From the NCBI GenBank assembly GCA_027946365.1, contig JAPEUQ010000006.1:1-64000 (forward strand): 64,000 nucleotides of DNA, given 5' to 3'. Position 1 is the first letter of the stretch. Each line of letters begins with the position of its first letter. Source of the stretch: Kalmusia sp. IMI 367209 (lineage: Eukaryota; Ascomycota; Dothideomycetes; Pleosporales; Didymosphaeriaceae). Shown here piece after piece: positions 1 through 12,184 of this stretch. The translations under genes and the position numbers were made by a program. The notes under the pieces are model-generated. The model saw only the letters and a list, made by a program, of their open reading frames with translations. It did no database searches and had not been told where the DNA came from.

Positions 1-244
1 CATAGACTTACTACCAACGAAGCTCATCTAGGGTAGTGCCATGCATACAAGAAGGGGCTGCCCCAGGTTGCTTTAAGCAACGGAACGATCACGATCCGAA
101 GGATTTTAATAATAATCTAAATAATACTAAACGCTTAGAGTTTCATAAGTAGAAGATCTTATAATCTATAAATTCTACCTATCCGGCTCATATTTCTTAT
201 ATAGTAATCTAATCACCCGCTTACTAAAAATAGTAATCTAATAT
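1..244. other. AT-rich sequence at the left window edge
   Basis: I see no gene here. The first 100 bases are less AT-rich than the rest of the block. The similarity between the two Copia copies of this window starts at about 245 (matching about 19457), and I could not align 1-244 with the second copy. This is therefore either sequence flanking a truncated Copia copy or a divergent part of it. Confidence 0.4.
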
Positions 245-3200
245 TAACTCCATAATATATATATTATAGACTAGCGTAATTATTCTGGGTCACGATCTTA
301 ACTATATATATCTATAAATTACTTACTGGCCTACGGCTCTATATCTGAGTATTTTAATATAATCTGAAACCTATAACTTTAGAGTTTCTACTCGTTTTAC
401 TTATAGAAGAGTAGTAGTATATTATCTATATATAGAAAATAACTAGATACTGCACTCATATTAAAGAATAAGCACGATTCTTTCTAAGACACTAAGCCCA
501 CATTTTAAGTGAGCCTTAAGAACTCCTTATACTATAGAGTGGTGAGTCTCAATCTGCAGAGTACTTATTAAGTTTTTATACATCCCAGCTTTCTTAAATC
601 TATCTAGGAGCTCGTAAGGACTTCTGCTTTTAGTTATAATATATATGTTTAGAAACACGCCTACTATATTATATTATAAGATTTTACAGTTAAACTCTAC
701 TACTATTACTATAGTTATTTGAAAGGAATGGAGCTATATGTAGCTACGTAGATTAAATTATGAATCCTTATTCTAAAGACTTCCTTACTATAATTCTGCT
801 TTATATTTTAAGAAAGCAAGGTTTTAATCGTTCTTATACGTCTATATCTATTTAAAGTCAGAAGTAAGATCAATGCTTTTATATAAGATTTCTATCTATA
901 TACCTATTTTCTAAAGTGTTATAACTTTATATGGTTTATTTAAAGAGCTTAAATGAATAATATTAAGTTTTTTAAGTAGTTAGTTTCAGAGGAAGCTCAT
1001 CCCTCATATAAATGAGCGAGAGATAATATATTATACGACCTATTATATTATATAACTATAGCGTTAATAGTTATAAACGTCTAATATTTATTCTAGGCCT
1101 CTACTACTCTAGGTAAAAATATGCTGGTAAAGTCTTATATTAATTCCTTCTAAAAATAGATCTATAATTAATACTCATATAAAACCTTTATCTTACCCCT
1201 TAATTAATTATCTAGATCTGTCTCCCTTATCTATGCTAATAAAGGTAGGTATCTATTTACTTAATTATATTTAGAAGTATCCCCTATAATCGTCTTACTA
1301 AGCTAAATAAGATATAGAATCAGGACGCGTTAGATATCTTTAGAAGGATAGATTGGCTATACTCTACTTTTTAAGGCTTATAGAATGATGTTCCTAGGTT
1401 AAGATCTAGATAGAGCTTCCTTAAGCTCTAGTAATAGTGGGTATTACATCCTTAGAATAGGGTTCTCAGCCTTACCAGGTTAATATATACCCTAGTAGAC
1501 GCCTATTTTCTTATAATCTCCTTAATAGATTATATTTTATTATATCTAGTCTAGCGTTTATCTAGAGGTCATGTCTCAAGAGCCTCTCTATCTATATGTT
1601 TAATTACTTACTAACTATATTCGCAGCTCAAGTAGAGTCGGCGTCAAAGCTTTCTTTGACTATGGCTAACTAATTATTATAATTTTAGTTAGCTTAATTA
1701 CTTTACCCTCAAACTATTACTTAGTAGTAGATTTGGTGCTTAGATTTACTAGCTCATTAGTTTAGATTGAAGCTTAGAAATATTATAAGCACTTTTTCTA
1801 GATTAGTAATTTCTCCTTTATAGAGAATTTCCAATAACTTTTACTACTTCTTCTTAAAATTCCTTAATCAGCTCTTCTTTATAGTAAAGTATCTTATTAA
1901 AAGTTATATTTTACGTTATAATTATCTTAATTTAAGTATAGAAACTTATATCCTATAAATATTAGAAGCAGTAGCCTACTAAATATTTAATATAAGCTCT
2001 AGGATTTACTTTAAATCCTTATTTGTACGCCCAACTATGCGCTCCTATTCAAAGAGGTAAAGTTTAATAGCTATAGGTATAGATTCTACTCTAGTCTCAG
2101 GCGTAGATCCGCTATAGCTATCCTTATAATATAGACTTATAGTATTAAAAATATTATTAAAACTAACTATTAAGGACTTTACTAGGTAATCGTAAGCTAT
2201 AGGTAGTAGAAGGGCTTATTTATAAAGTTATACTACTACGTCTATAATTTTAGGCTAGAGCTTAATAGGAGATTTATATTAATTCTTATTTTTATAACTT
2301 TTATAATAATTTTTATTTTACTTACTCTGGCGCTCCGTTTGGCTCATGTATATAGTAGTGGCGTAATAATCTTAATCCCTTTTTAATCTATCTATTCTTT
2401 ATATCTTAATTATCTTTTTAAGGAGCGTTATAGTATTATTATCTTATTAAATTATTATAATCTTAAGCTTATACTTTATTACTACGCTATATAAAGCTCT
2501 TAATGACTAGTATAATCCTCTAAAATTATCTTTCCTTAGAGATTATTATTATAGATCTTCCTACTAAAATCTTCTTTTATAATTAGTATCTATTCTTCGC
2601 TTAGATATTTAGTAGGCATATTAAAAAGATCTATAAAATCTAATAAAAGGGTCTAAATAATCTTTCCTTTAGTCATTATAAGATTACCACGTAGTATACG
2701 TTGTTGCGTAGTACTTATAATATCTATAAGATATCCTATTTATATATATATTACGCGTGTTATATATAAGAGCTCATAGCGTCTTTAAACCTAGGTATCC
2801 TAAGTATTAGTATTAGAACTTTTTACTATTAGTCCTAAGATTATTTTACTAGGATAGGCGCTTTCGTAGTATTAATCGCGCTTATAACTAATAGATAGTA
2901 GGGGATTAGCTTATATTTTAAGAACGTAAGGTTATATTTATAAATTAGCTTAGTAAGTACAATACTCCTTTTTAATATTCTAAATATAGTATATTATCTA
3001 GATTAGGTACTAGATCTTAATCTTCTTAAATAAACTTCCGAGATAATATTAATATAAAAATCTTTAATAACTTTTATATTTATAAATAATAAATCTTTAG
3101 AGCATTTACCTTTCTCTCTATTTAAAACGCCTTTAAGTAGGCGATCTCCTATACCTAAGACTAGAAATATTTATATTTCTACTTCTATGCTTTCTATAGA

Positions 3201-4573
3201 GCTTGTTTTCTTAAAGAATCTTAAAATAAGTAGCTTCCAATTATTAACTAGATAGATAATAACACCTCTATCTAGGATTATATTTTCTAAGAAAGGGTGT
3301 GCTCTGAATATCATAGTAGAGTAGACTCCTAGGCTATATATTTTAAGCTATATAAGCTCTAAGGGGTCTATTAACGTCACTACTATACTTCCTAGATATT
3401 TAATAGATAAGCTTATCTTATTAGGCTTTATTTAACCTATCTTTATAATCTTCGTACGGAGCTTATTCTATTCTAGCTAAGCTAAATAATTTAGAATTAT
3501 TTTCTTCTCTACTTCCGTTATTTTTATAGGCTGAGCTCCTTTAGGTAAAACGCCAGTTACTATAAGTTAAAACTTAAAATAGCTTAATAAATCCTACTTA
3601 TACTTTTAGGTCCTATAGGGCAGCTCTTTCCTTAGTTATTCTTTTAAGACCTAGTTTATTTTGAATCCGAGCTTTGGCCTATAAAAGTAAAGAATACCCT
3701 ATAATCTTCCTACTATTAAAGCGTAGCGCGTATTCTTATAAAAGTATTAAAATACTTTTTCAACTTAATAAAACTTAAGAACTATATTTTTTAATACTAT
3801 ATCTTATAGGATTCGCTAGTTTATTAATTGCGTTTAGTTAGGAGTAAGCTTTAGTACTAGTGTATCTAGAAAGTTATATACTATGAGTTCTCCTTTAATA
3901 TTAGTAATCTTATAAGTCTTTACTTTATTATAGATAAACTACTAATCTTTATACTAAGCCTTAGGACTTTATCTACCATACTTAGCCTTATCTAGGTGAG
4001 CTTAGTACTATACTTATATAAAGTTTTTAGTATTAGCTTTAGTTAGCGAGGTCTTATTTTAAAGCTTAGATAAGGTCTTAAAGGGTTATCTTTTTTTCAC
4101 TAACTAGTTTAATTATTATAGATGCTAGAAGATTAGAAGGATACTATTATATATACCTAGTTCTATATATTTTAAATCTTTAAGGACTACATTAACCATT
4201 CTACTATAAGTCCTCTATATTCTATAAGCTTAGTATTATATACTCTAAGCTAGCCTTTATTACGTTAGAGATCTTATTATTAATATCTACTAAACGATTA
4301 GGTTACTTTAGCTAAATATTATTAATTAACTTAGCGTCTTTAGCATTAGGGTCGATTTTTTCCCAGATTCCCTATAGATAGTATAAAATTAGAGCTATAT
4401 AAACTAGTACAGCCAGCTCATCTAATTTATAAGCTAGTATTAGCCTACTAGAATTATTAAATTAGACATGAATATACTCATTTATATAAATTAAAGATTA
4501 GATAGAGTAGTTAAATCAGTAATTCTAGCGTTAAAAGCGTATAGAGAGAACTTTTCTATATTCTAAAGTACTA

Positions 4574-4583
4574 GGCTCATAAC
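4574..4583 (-). promoter_or_regulatory. Copia primer-binding site, complementary to initiator-tRNA anticodon arm
   Basis: Directly next to the LTR the plus strand reads GGCTCATAAC, which resembles the anticodon loop of initiator methionine tRNA (anticodon CAT). The element is on the minus strand, so its minus strand carries the complement. Copia-type elements are known to prime from an internal half of initiator tRNA. In copy 2 the same site (30809-30818) reads GGCTTATAAC, a single C-to-T change. Confidence 0.6.
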
Positions 4584-4806
4584 TATAGAGGAATAAGTAA
4601 GCTAGAAATTACTATAATTTAGTAAGCGAATTAATCAGATTACTCTATAAAAAAAGGTTACCTACCTGGCTAGTATATATGTGAGAGCTTAGGATAAGAC
4701 GTTCTAAGCTCTATATAATACTTCAGAAGCTCGGGGGGTCACGGGTTTCATGATTCAAAAATGACGCTCAGTCCACAGCGCTTAATAGAGTCTCATTTCC
4801 TCAATA
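4584..4806 (-). repeat. LTR of Copia copy 1
   Basis: This is a 223 bp sequence repeated at 16832-17056 and 30819-31036. It begins TATAGAGG and ends CCTCAATA, the RIP-altered form of TG...CA ends with the flanking inverted motif GAGG/CCTC. On the internal side (4574-4583) lies GGCTCATAAC, a likely primer-binding site. Confidence 0.85.
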
Positions 4807-7295
4807 ATATATTATTTAGGTATATAATATATATATAGTCTAGATACTATATTAGTATCTTATTAATATATGCCTAAAAACTCATAGGTATATTTATTAA
4901 CCTAAAAGATATAACTAGGTATTTAAAATAATTATATTAAGTTTAGAATACTATTTTCTACTTATCCTCTATCTAAATTTAAATCCTATAGTAGGTATTA
5001 TAAAAATCTAGGGTAGTATAGTAATATATATTTAATAGGTAATTAAGTATCTCTCTAACTAAAGGAAACATATAATAATCCTTAATAGTAATAATATTAA
5101 ATCCTCTATAGTTAATATAAAGTTATAATATTTCATCCTTTTTTAAAATAAATAAAATTAATACTTTAGTAGGGCTAGTATTATACCTAATCTACCCTTT
5201 TAAGAGTATCTTCTAAGTACTCTTAGAGTACTTAAAGCTTACGCGCTAAAAGATTATATAAAGACCTATAAAGAGGTTCCTTCCTTTATAATAGGGATTA
5301 TATAATTAAATTCTTTAAATTTTAGAAGAGTAGATACTACTTCCTTATTAAATATATTACTATATTTATATAATACGTCTAAGAGGCTTAGTACTTACGC
5401 TATACGCGCTTTATTAATATAAGTAAGATACTTTAAACTTATACTAGTAGTTTATAGAACTCCTAGAAGAAATAGATTAAAGCTAGTTTATTTAATTTCC
5501 TTTTTAAAGTTTTATATAGTAATAAGTTATATAGTAACTTTAGTATAATCTTAATACTATATTTAAGTATTATAATTAAGATGGATATCTCCTTCTTATA
5601 AGAATAGGTTTCCTAGTAAGAGAGGAACCTCTTCTTTATTAACTATAGACTATAGTTATTATATAATATTAAACATCTATATTATCTATTAAACGCACCT
5701 AGAGTATATAAATAGTATAAATACTTTAATATTAAGCTTTAATCTATTCTAGTTTTAGAAAGCTTAGCTCCTTTAATAGGTTATAAGTCTATTTCTATAG
5801 CGATCCTTTAACTAATTAGGCTAATATTAGCTTATAGATTAAAAATAGTTTAAAGTTACTATTCTAGATCTATATTTCTAGCTACGCTATATATATATTT
5901 TATACCTAGTAGAATATATATTAGTAGACGCCTTACTATTTCTAGGTTATTAGTAAAGCTTAATCTTTTCCTACCTTATTAATTTATATAAAGATTTAAT
6001 TTAGGTTACTACTTTAGTATTTATTTATATAGTAGCTAACCTTATTATATTTATAATATATAATATTTCTTTTATTAAGAGACTTACTTCTACTATTAGA
6101 TATTTAATAATTTAGTGTAGCCTCTTTATATTTTACCTTTAATACGTGGCGGCTATGCTATTCCTATATTAATAATACGCGGCATAGATTCTACTTAAGT
6201 ATAGAGTCTAATATAATAAGGTCTTCTCTTATAATAGATATTTAATAATAGTTAATAATTACTCTCTATAGCTTAGATCTTAATTTTAAGAAAAGGTGTT
6301 ATACCCTTTATTGCTCAGTATAAGGTATAAGTTAATCCTTAATAACGTTAAGATAGATTAAAAAAGAATGAACTATTTAGTCCTTTTATTATATAGTTTA
6401 AGTATACGTTATAACTATTTCTAAACTACGATTTACTAGATTAAAAAATAAGTTAAGTATATACTATTTAAAGTATTTCTAGGTAGATATCTCTCCTTAG
6501 CCTTAAAGATATATTTATAATATATATACTATAACTCTTTAAAATTACCTCTTAAGTATTATATTACCTAGATAACTTTATCCGTATCTAGTAAGAATTC
6601 TTATAGTAGGAGATAAAATACTACCTTATATAAATAAAAAAATTTATAATATTCCTTTAAATTTCTATTCTTATATTTAGCTAGATTTTTAGGTTTAAGT
6701 ATATACTTATCATATATTAATAGAAGTATTCTAGGTATATTCTATTTATATATATTAGTACTTTAGGTTTTAGCCTCCTTAGTAGGAGTAATTAGACTAG
6801 GAGTTTAATTTAAGTTTTTAAGTTCCATAATTTTAGCCTTAAGGGCGTATAGTTATTATAGGATGCGAAGTTTATTACGCCTCCTTTTAATAACTAAGAT
6901 ATACTCTTCTAGCGTTAAAGGAGGGCTATAATTACGTATATATTATTTTTCTTTTATATATTAAATTAGAGCGTCTTTATTATTCTAAAGATTATAGATA
7001 AGATTTATTTTTTATTTACTATTTATATAACTTTAGAGCTATCTTTAGACTATTATAACTAAAGTATTATTATATAAGATCTAGTTATAGATAATAGTAT
7101 ATACTTTATACTAGGATTAATAATAAAAGGATAACTCTAGTTATATTAAGTAAATAATACTTAACTTCCCTAAAGGAAGCGTATAGTATAGATTTTATAT
7201 AGCTTATTCGCTTAGCTTCCTTGACGCACTAGACCCTATTAATTCTAGCGCGATATGCCTTAATACTATAGCAACTTCACGATGTCCTCGTTATA
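4807..7295 (-). mobile_element. Truncated Ty3/Gypsy retrotransposon (gag to reverse transcriptase), RIP-degraded
   Basis: On the minus strand around 5078-5114 the sequence reads NYRGFN-ITIKD, the central block of Gypsy reverse transcriptase, and it is followed towards 4835 by a damaged YLD catalytic block. The rest of pol lies beyond the Copia copy that interrupts it at 4806, outside the window or lost. Upstream (5200-7072) are the expected protease and gag regions, with a readable charged stretch near 6800-6960 and no long open frame. The right end is a 223 bp LTR (7073-7295) that is the inverted twin of the one at 36639-36861, so the plus-strand Gypsy to the right belongs to the same family. 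Confidence 0.75.
7073..7295 (-). repeat. Gypsy LTR (inverted twin of 36639-36861)
   Basis: The sequence from about 7135 to 7215 matches the reverse complement of 36718-36800 nearly base for base, and the match extends over the full 223 bp. The ends are TATA...TATA here, while the other copy retains TGTAAGG on its minus strand, so G-to-A changes have erased the TG/CA termini. Confidence 0.8.
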
Positions 7296-9523
7296 CCTAG
7301 GAACTAAAAAGAAACCTTAACTATCTTAAGAAGTTAGAGGAGTATTAGCTAAACTAATCTTATAAAGAAAACTAAAAAATAATAAATTAAGATCTAAATT
7401 ATCTAACTATAAATTAAGAAGAATAATACTACTACTAGAGATATAAATAATATCTAGGTTAATTTTACCTCCTCTAGACTATTCTATAAGCTAGTAGTCT
7501 ATAAATTTATCTCTTTTAATCTAGTTCTATCTTTAGAAATATAAACTAATAATCCTTCTATTTATTAAAAACTTCTTCTACTTCTAAAGTCTTACCATCT
7601 TAATATAAATAGTAGCTAATTATTCTATAATTACTACTACCTTATTTAAAGTTATTTTTTAAGTCTTTTTAGCCTTAACTAGTTTAGCTTAAATTTTAAC
7701 TTAGAAATGACTAACGAATCGTACTAAAAGTAGTTAAAAAATATTTTAAGAATAAGATAAATAATTTATACTTAATTATAAAAATCCTATTTATATTATA
7801 AAACCCTAAACGTTTAATCTTATATAAGATTTATAAGTTAACTATTTTAAAGTATTATAAGGAGAAATAATATAATCTAAGTTTAGCCTAATATAATAAA
7901 TATAAGGTATAGTAATAAACCTATAATAACTAATTTTATTAATAAGTATAAGACGTTTAATAGTTTTATAAAAAGATATAAAGGATAATAGTAATTTATA
8001 TAGTAATAGAAACTATCTTATTAATATAATTTTATTTTTATAATAGAATATTCTTCAAGGCTAAAGAATTAAAAAGGGGAGATAGTATTATAGCTACTAT
8101 ACTATAATGGAATTACGATAATAATAACGTTAATAGTAGTAATTAATAAAATTATAAGAATAAATATTATAATTATAGAAGTGATACGGAGTATAACTTA
8201 GATATATATAAAAATTATATAATAAATCTATAAATCTATAAATTTATAAATTTAGAGCCCATAGAGTTACAAATCCTAAGGATAGCTAGTAGTATATAGA
8301 GATAATAAATAACTACTAGTAATCCTTATTATTAATCTATTAAGTCCTCTTATAAGTAGTTCTGTTAGGATTAAATATAGTAGTAGTATTCCTTAAATAA
8401 TAATAAGATTAAAATCTATCTTACCCTCTATCTTCCTCTACGTTTTAGAGGTGTTATACTAGTATGTTCTAGCGTCACCTATATAGTACTTTTAATAAAC
8501 TATTATATAATTATATTATTATGGGATTACGTACTTTATTTCTTATAACTATCCCCTTTCTTACTAATAGCTATTTTAGCTACTTATAATTTACTCTCTA
8601 CGTAATAAATTTATAGTATTATAATAGGGTAATATTATTACCTTACTATTACTCTATAATAAGATAGTTACTATATCTATTACTATAGTAAAGTAGAGGC
8701 TATGAAATTACTATTATTATTAGGGATAACGACGGTAAGGAGAAGAATATATATATATTTTAAGCCCTCTACTATTTCTATCTCTTTTTTTTCTTTTAGC
8801 TTAAATTTATTATTAACTTTCTATATCTTACTATTACTACTATATTATCTAATCCTCTTCTATTTATTACTATAGTCTTATTATCTCTAGATATTTTTAT
8901 TATAGATCTACTTTTTAATTATACTTTACTATTACTAATCTTTTATATAGACTCCTCTCTTCTATTACCTTATCTTAGAGGTAAAACTCTAGTAGTCTTA
9001 TTATTTTTACTATTTAAAGCGCATCGACGCTAAAGGATAAAAGTATAATATCCTCTCCTATAAAAAGTATATATATTATATAATTTTATATAAATCTTAT
9101 AAGCCTATCCCTATTAATTTTATAAGAAAGATAAATACCCTACTCTATATTACTAAAGCCCTTATACTTTCTAGTAGTAATAATACTATTATATATAAAA
9201 TTTTTCTAAACTCTTATAAAGACTATAAGGCCTAGTAAAAGATATCTTATAAAAAGAGATAAAATAGGTAATATTTATAAGTTAATTAGAGTAGAGATTA
9301 TCCTTCTTTAAATAGATATAACTAACTACTTTACTACTACTACTAAAGATATTTTAGATATCTTCTATTTTTTAGTATATTCTTTTCTTTTTATTAGGTG
9401 TTCTATTATTATTTTAATATTAAGTAGTCTAGGTAAATACCTTTTAACTCTATTAATATATAGACTAATTCTTTATCTACTACCTATTATAATACGGCGC
9501 TATTGGGAGGTGTTGGGCGATAA
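7296..9523. other. AT-rich, RIP-like sequence, not resolved
   Basis: There is no open reading frame and no recognisable domain on either strand. The dinucleotide TA dominates, as in the flanking transposons. The stretch lies between a Gypsy LTR and the hAT terminus and is probably the remnant of one or more further elements. Confidence 0.5.
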
Positions 9524-10732
9524 CAGTGTTGCAAATTTTTAATAATTACTATATAATATTAGTAACTAATTACTCAGTTACTAATTTATCTTATAGTAAC
9601 TGAGTTAGTAATTAGTAACTGAGATTTTTAGTAAATATAATTAGTAATTAGTAATTAGTAACTAACTTAGTAATACTAAGTAATTACTCAGTTACTAATT
9701 AGTAACTGAGATTAAAAATAGTAGAAATATATAAGAAAAATATAAATATAGCGTTTATAATATATTATATTATACTATAGTTTTAAGATATATAGATATT
9801 TAGACTATTTAAGTTATTTAAGTTATATTTTTGTTTTTAAGAATATAAAATCAATAGTAACTTATATAAAAATATAATAATTTATAGTAAAACTATAGTT
9901 TACTAAATATTATTAATAAAATTCTACTAATAGATAGAAATAATATAAATAATAAAGTAATATATTAATATTTTACTATATAAAATAAGTTTATTAACTA
10001 TTTATTACTATATACTAATACTAAAAAACGAGAAGTACTAGTTATAAAGTCTAATATAGATAGTATAATAAGATTAACTACTATAATTAAAAGTATAGTC
10101 TAGATTAATCTTAATATAATTAAGATTATTTAAATTATATAATTTAATACCTAGAAAATAATTAATTAAAAACGCTACTTTCTATAACTAAGTATAAATG
10201 TATAAGAAGTATAGTTAGTAATTCTAATAGAAAATACTAATCATAGTATTAATTTAAAATATTATAATTATAGTAATTAATAAAAGTAGTAGAATTCTAT
10301 ATAAATATAATAATTTAATTAGAATTACTCAAAATACTTAATTCAGGAATAAGAAATTAATTTTTTAAAACCCAATTTTGATAACTAGTTATAAGCGTAG
10401 TTAATAACTATAAAAAACGAAAGATACTAGCTATAAAATCTAATATAAATAGTATAGCTAAGCTATATTATATTACTAACGTAGTATCTTAACATAATCT
10501 TAATATAGTTCAAATTATTTAGATTATATAATCTAGTGACTAGAAATTTTTTTTAAAAACTAAAATTTTTAACTACGTCTATAAGTAGCTTGGTAGTTGA
10601 CTTTAAAAAAGAATTACTAGACTTATTTAAGTTATAAAAGATTATAGAACTAAAATACTTTATATTTATATATAATAAAAATAGAAAATAGATTTTTATA
10701 TACTAAGAAGCCCATATAAGATTAGATGAAAA
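9524..10732 (+). repeat. Left long terminal inverted repeat of the hAT element
   Basis: The reverse complement recurs at 14559-15797. The arm includes clustered short motifs around TTAGTAACTGAG (9545-9710), in direct and inverted orientation, and an internal duplication: the block at about 10025-10150 is repeated at about 10410-10560. Confidence 0.85.
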
Positions 10733-10743
10733 ATAAGAAAAAA

Positions 10744-11499
10744 TTAAAATATAGTATCCTCATCTAAGTCCGTTTTAACTTCTTCCTCTTTTTCTTTTAT
10801 ATTTTTACTAAAATCCTCCTTAGTATTTTCTTTTATATTAATAGAATCTCTATCTTTTTATCCTTATAAAGTCTAACCTCTTCTAGTGAGTAATAGTCTT
10901 TATTTAGAAAATTAATAGTATTAAGAAAATAAAGATCCTCTTTTAAGAAGAAATCTTTATTATTTTTATAGTCCTCTTTATTAAAGACTTTATCTTTAAT
11001 AAAGACGACCTCTTTATTATTAATTATATTCTTAGCCTTAAAGCTATTAATTAAATCTAGAGGACATTAGTATATATAAAATATAGTAAAGTAATACTTA
11101 CTATAGTCTTTAAATAAAATACTTAAATAGAGTAAATAAGTATTTATTCTTTTAAGAATAGCTCGTTCTTTAGTATTAGGAGTATATAATAGATCTTTAT
11201 AGTCTAGATCTATTTTATTCTCCTTAATAAGATCTAGTAATATAGTTAGTAATTTATTTATAAAATAAATAAAAACTTACTTAAAGTAATCTTAAATTTA
11301 TTAATATTATAATACTTAAGCCGTTTTAAATAGTAAACTATTCTTAAAATATTTAAATATTCTATAATAGTACTATTAGAGCTATCCTTTTAAATTTATT
11401 AATTAGAGCTTTTATAGTAGAATCTATTTTAGTAGATTTAACTACTATACTTCTATTAATAGAAGTTCGAATAATATCTTACGTAGTAAGGCTAGACAT
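10744..11499 (-). pseudogene. Second gene of the hAT element, RIP-broken, function unknown
   Basis: From an ATG at 11499 the minus strand reads MSSLTT and continues to a stop at 10744-10746 (about 250 codons). Many in-frame stops interrupt it, but in the part I translated they are all TAA or TAG, none TGA. This is the signature of glutamine codons (CAA, CAG) hit by C-to-T change, so the ancestral protein was glutamine-rich, with basic and acidic patches and an acidic C-terminus (EEEVKTDLDEDTIF). I do not recognise a domain. It is divergently arranged with the transposase, and the 686 bp between the two starts contain the tandem repeats. It could be an accessory transposition protein, but this is inferred from position only. 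A frameshift in the middle cannot be excluded. Confidence 0.6.
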
Positions 11500-11509
11500 A
11501 GTAATAAAT

Positions 11510-11570
11510 AGTAGATAACGTAGTAGATAACGTAGTAGATAACGTAGTAAATAACGTAATAAGTAACTTA
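11510..11570. repeat. 12 bp tandem repeat
   Basis: The unit GATAACGTAGTA is repeated about four times with small changes, just upstream of the minus-strand gene of the hAT element. Confidence 0.75.
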
Positions 11571-11673
11571 AAAAGTTAACTTAATTAGAATAGAATAAAG
11601 AAACCTATAGACTTATATATTATTTTTCTATAAAGTATTAAACCTAGTAATTAATTAATTAATTTTTATTATA

Positions 11674-12025
11674 GACTTTGGCTATTATTTAATAAGGATT
11701 TATAATAAATCACGGACTTAGGCTATTATTTAACTAGGATTTATAATAAACCACGGACTTAGGATATAATTTAATAAGGGTTTAAAATAAATCACGGACT
11801 TAGGCTATTATTTAATAAGGATTTATAATAAATCACGGACTTAGGCTATTATTTAATAAGGATTTATAATAAATCACGGACTTAGGCTATTATTTAATAA
11901 GGATTTATAATAAATCACGGACTTAGGCTATTATTTAATAAGGATTTATGATAAATCACGGACTTAGGCTATTATTTAATAAGGATTTATAATAAATCAT
12001 GGAGTTAGGCTATTATTAAGTAAAT
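11674..12025. repeat. 41 bp tandem repeat array in the hAT divergent promoter region
   Basis: A 41 bp unit beginning GGACTTAGGCTATTATTTAA is repeated about eight times without spacers, and the outer copies are the most diverged. It lies between the two divergent genes of the hAT element, where binding sites for the transposase or a bidirectional promoter would be expected. The placement is seen; the role is inferred. Confidence 0.9.
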
Positions 12026-12184
12026 TCTATAATTTTGATTTATAATATGGATTATTAAGCTCTTAACCTAGAGAGATATATATATATACTTCTTAAGTTC
12101 TTTAATTTTAAGTTGATAGTTTTTAAACTATTAACTATAACTATAACTATACTATCTTATTATCTTTATTTATCTTTATTTATT

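Larger units (their letters stand above)
245..4806 (-). mobile_element. RIP-degraded Ty1/Copia retrotransposon, copy 1 (truncated at the reverse-transcriptase end)
   Basis: The stretch runs parallel to 19457-22968 plus 29942-31036 (copy 2), with differences that look mostly like C/T and G/A transitions. At 412-435 the minus strand has a damaged form of the Copia reverse-transcriptase motif, read as YIDNILLL; the equivalent place in copy 2 (19621-19644) reads YVDDILLL. The coding strand is therefore minus and the element's 5' LTR lies at the right end (4584-4806). The RNase H part and the other LTR are missing, because similarity to copy 2 stops near 245. No frame is open and stops are dense. 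The right end abuts the middle of a Gypsy reverse-transcriptase region, so this copy probably inserted into that Gypsy element. Confidence 0.85.

Noticed and set aside
7296..9523. Search for a further named transposon
   Set aside because: No domain, terminal repeat or duplication could be supported, so no family was assigned.
11674..12025. CRISPR-like appearance of the 41 bp repeats
   Set aside because: The units are directly adjacent with no unique spacers, in a fungal transposon. It is a plain tandem repeat.
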